From Candidatus Portnoybacteria bacterium CG_4_9_14_3_um_filter_43_11 (GTDB lineage Bacteria > Patescibacteriota > Minisyncoccia > Portnoybacterales > UBA2143): a DNA stretch of 13,144 nucleotides. Position numbers and translations under genes: made by a program. The DNA lies in the NCBI GenBank assembly GCA_002791035.1, contig PFWG01000064.1, positions 1 through 13,144 on the forward strand, read 5' to 3'. The notes under the pieces were generated by a model, which saw only the letters and a list, made by a program, of their open reading frames with translations, searched no databases and was not told the DNA's origin. Position 1 is the stretch's first letter, and each line of letters starts with the position of its first letter. Positions 12,446-13,144 of this stretch are shown here, in pieces.

Positions 12446-13144
12446 ATGCTTCTTTGGTTAGAAAAATTTGTCTTTTATTCCTTAATTTTTGCCTTGCCGT
12501 TCCAAACAAGAAAGATTATCGCTCAATTCGGCGGCGGGGCTTTTAATGAGTGGCTCGGCGCCTATGTCTATCTGACCGATATTCTGCTTTTGGCGCTTGT
12601 TTTTCTTTGGTTTTGGCGCCGGAGAAAAGACCGGTTTTTTAAAAACCTGGGCTGGGCCTGGCTGGGAGAAAAAATCAAGTCGCCGGATAGCTGGCTGATT
12701 ATATTCCTAGCCATCGCTTTAGTTTCTTTGAGTCAGGCGGAGAGTGTTCAGTTGGGTGTTTATGGCTGGCTTAAACTGCTGGAATTTTCTCTGTTTTTCT
12801 TTTACCTAAAGTCAAACGCCGGCCTAATTTTTAATCTTCGGCACCTGGCGCCGGTGGTTGTTTTTTCGGGATTAGTCCAATCTATCATTGCCATTGGCCA
12901 ATATCTTAGTCAAAAAAGTTTAGGACTTTGGTTTTTGGGCGAAAGCCCTTTGGCGTTGGATATTGACGGGGTGGCAAAAATTACCGTTAGCGGAGAAAAA
13001 ATCGTTCGGGCCTACGGCGGCCTGCCTCATCCCAATCTTTTGGCGATTTTCCTTCTTTTGTCTGTCTTTTTTCTTTACTATCTCTGGCTGGGCGGAAAAC
13101 ATTCTTTTCGGAGAAATATCTTTTTTATCGCCGGCTACGCGCTC
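12446..13144 (+). CDS. O-antigen ligase/polymerase-like membrane protein (WaaL/Wzy type), partial
   Basis: An open frame from ATG 12446 runs 233 codons to the window end without a stop. The protein is strongly hydrophobic, with probable membrane helices near residues 6-22, 40-57, 82-98, 106-122, 134-151, 197-217 and at the cut end, and short charged loops such as WRRRKDR. The motif RAYGGLPHPNLLA (188-200) at the end of a long outside loop corresponds to the R..G...HPN.LA signature of the O-antigen ligase family, which joins or polymerises lipid-linked surface glycans. It starts three bases after the Mur ligase stop, so it belongs to the same run of cell-envelope genes. Ligase and polymerase cannot be told apart from this part. 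Confidence 0.8.
   Translation, partial: MLLWLEKFVFYSLIFALPFQTRKIIAQFGGGAFNEWLGAYVYLTDILLLALVFLWFWRRRKDRFFKNLGWAWLGEKIKSPDSWLIIFLAIALVSLSQAESVQLGVYGWLKLLEFSLFFFYLKSNAGLIFNLRHLAPVVVFSGLVQSIIAIGQYLSQKSLGLWFLGESPLALDIDGVAKITVSGEKIVRAYGGLPHPNLLAIFLLLSVFFLYYLWLGGKHSFRRNIFFIAGYAL

Overview
This window looks like a chromosomal segment from a member of the Patescibacteria (Candidate Phyla Radiation), most likely Parcubacteria-like. That is inference from gene content and style: an ordinary rpsO/pnp/rpsT/ruvA/comM core, small membrane-anchored proteins of unknown function, a cysteine motif (HxxCxxxxCxx...C...C) I associate with CPR membrane proteins, a FemABX-type transferase beside an N-terminally short Mur ligase, few strong Shine-Dalgarno sequences, and short palindromic repeats between and inside genes. 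TGA is used as a stop (several genes) and no ORF needs TGA read as an amino acid, so the code is the standard bacterial one.

Layout. 1-137: tail of an unidentified upstream unit and a Rho-independent terminator. 138-3310: rpsO (S15), a NYN-domain nuclease and pnp (polynucleotide phosphorylase), all on the + strand; this is the classical rpsO-pnp pairing with a second putative RNase in between. 3410-5381: two tightly coupled single-pass membrane proteins of unknown function with similar C-terminal regions. 5382-6155: a 774-base stretch with no convincing ordinary gene. It holds a strong promoter followed by a highly structured putative RNA, a block of hairpin repeats, a second strong promoter, and a 25-bp inverted repeat enclosing a copy of a dispersed GTCATTCTGAG-type repeat. 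6156-8084: a TraR/DksA-type zinc-finger protein and comM (YifB), ending in a perfect palindromic terminator that also serves the convergent unit. 9570-8156 on the - strand: rpsT (S20), then a secreted or anchored LysM-LysM-CHAP cell-wall hydrolase. 9637-13144 on the + strand: ruvA, a FemABX-like peptidyltransferase, a Mur ligase and an O-antigen ligase/polymerase-like membrane protein cut by the window end, with 4-base overlaps or gaps of a few bases between genes.

Functional picture: one RNA-turnover operon (rpsO-NYN-pnp), one DNA recombination/uptake theme (comM, ruvA), and one envelope theme (LysM-CHAP hydrolase, FemABX, Mur ligase, Wzy/WaaL-like protein). The most interesting part is the non-coding stretch 5382-6155, where I see a candidate undescribed structured RNA of about 310 nt and, separately, a long hairpin at the predicted 5' end of the DksA-like mRNA. 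Two GC-rich palindromes inside the FemABX and Mur-ligase reading frames look like in-frame insertions of a small palindromic element.
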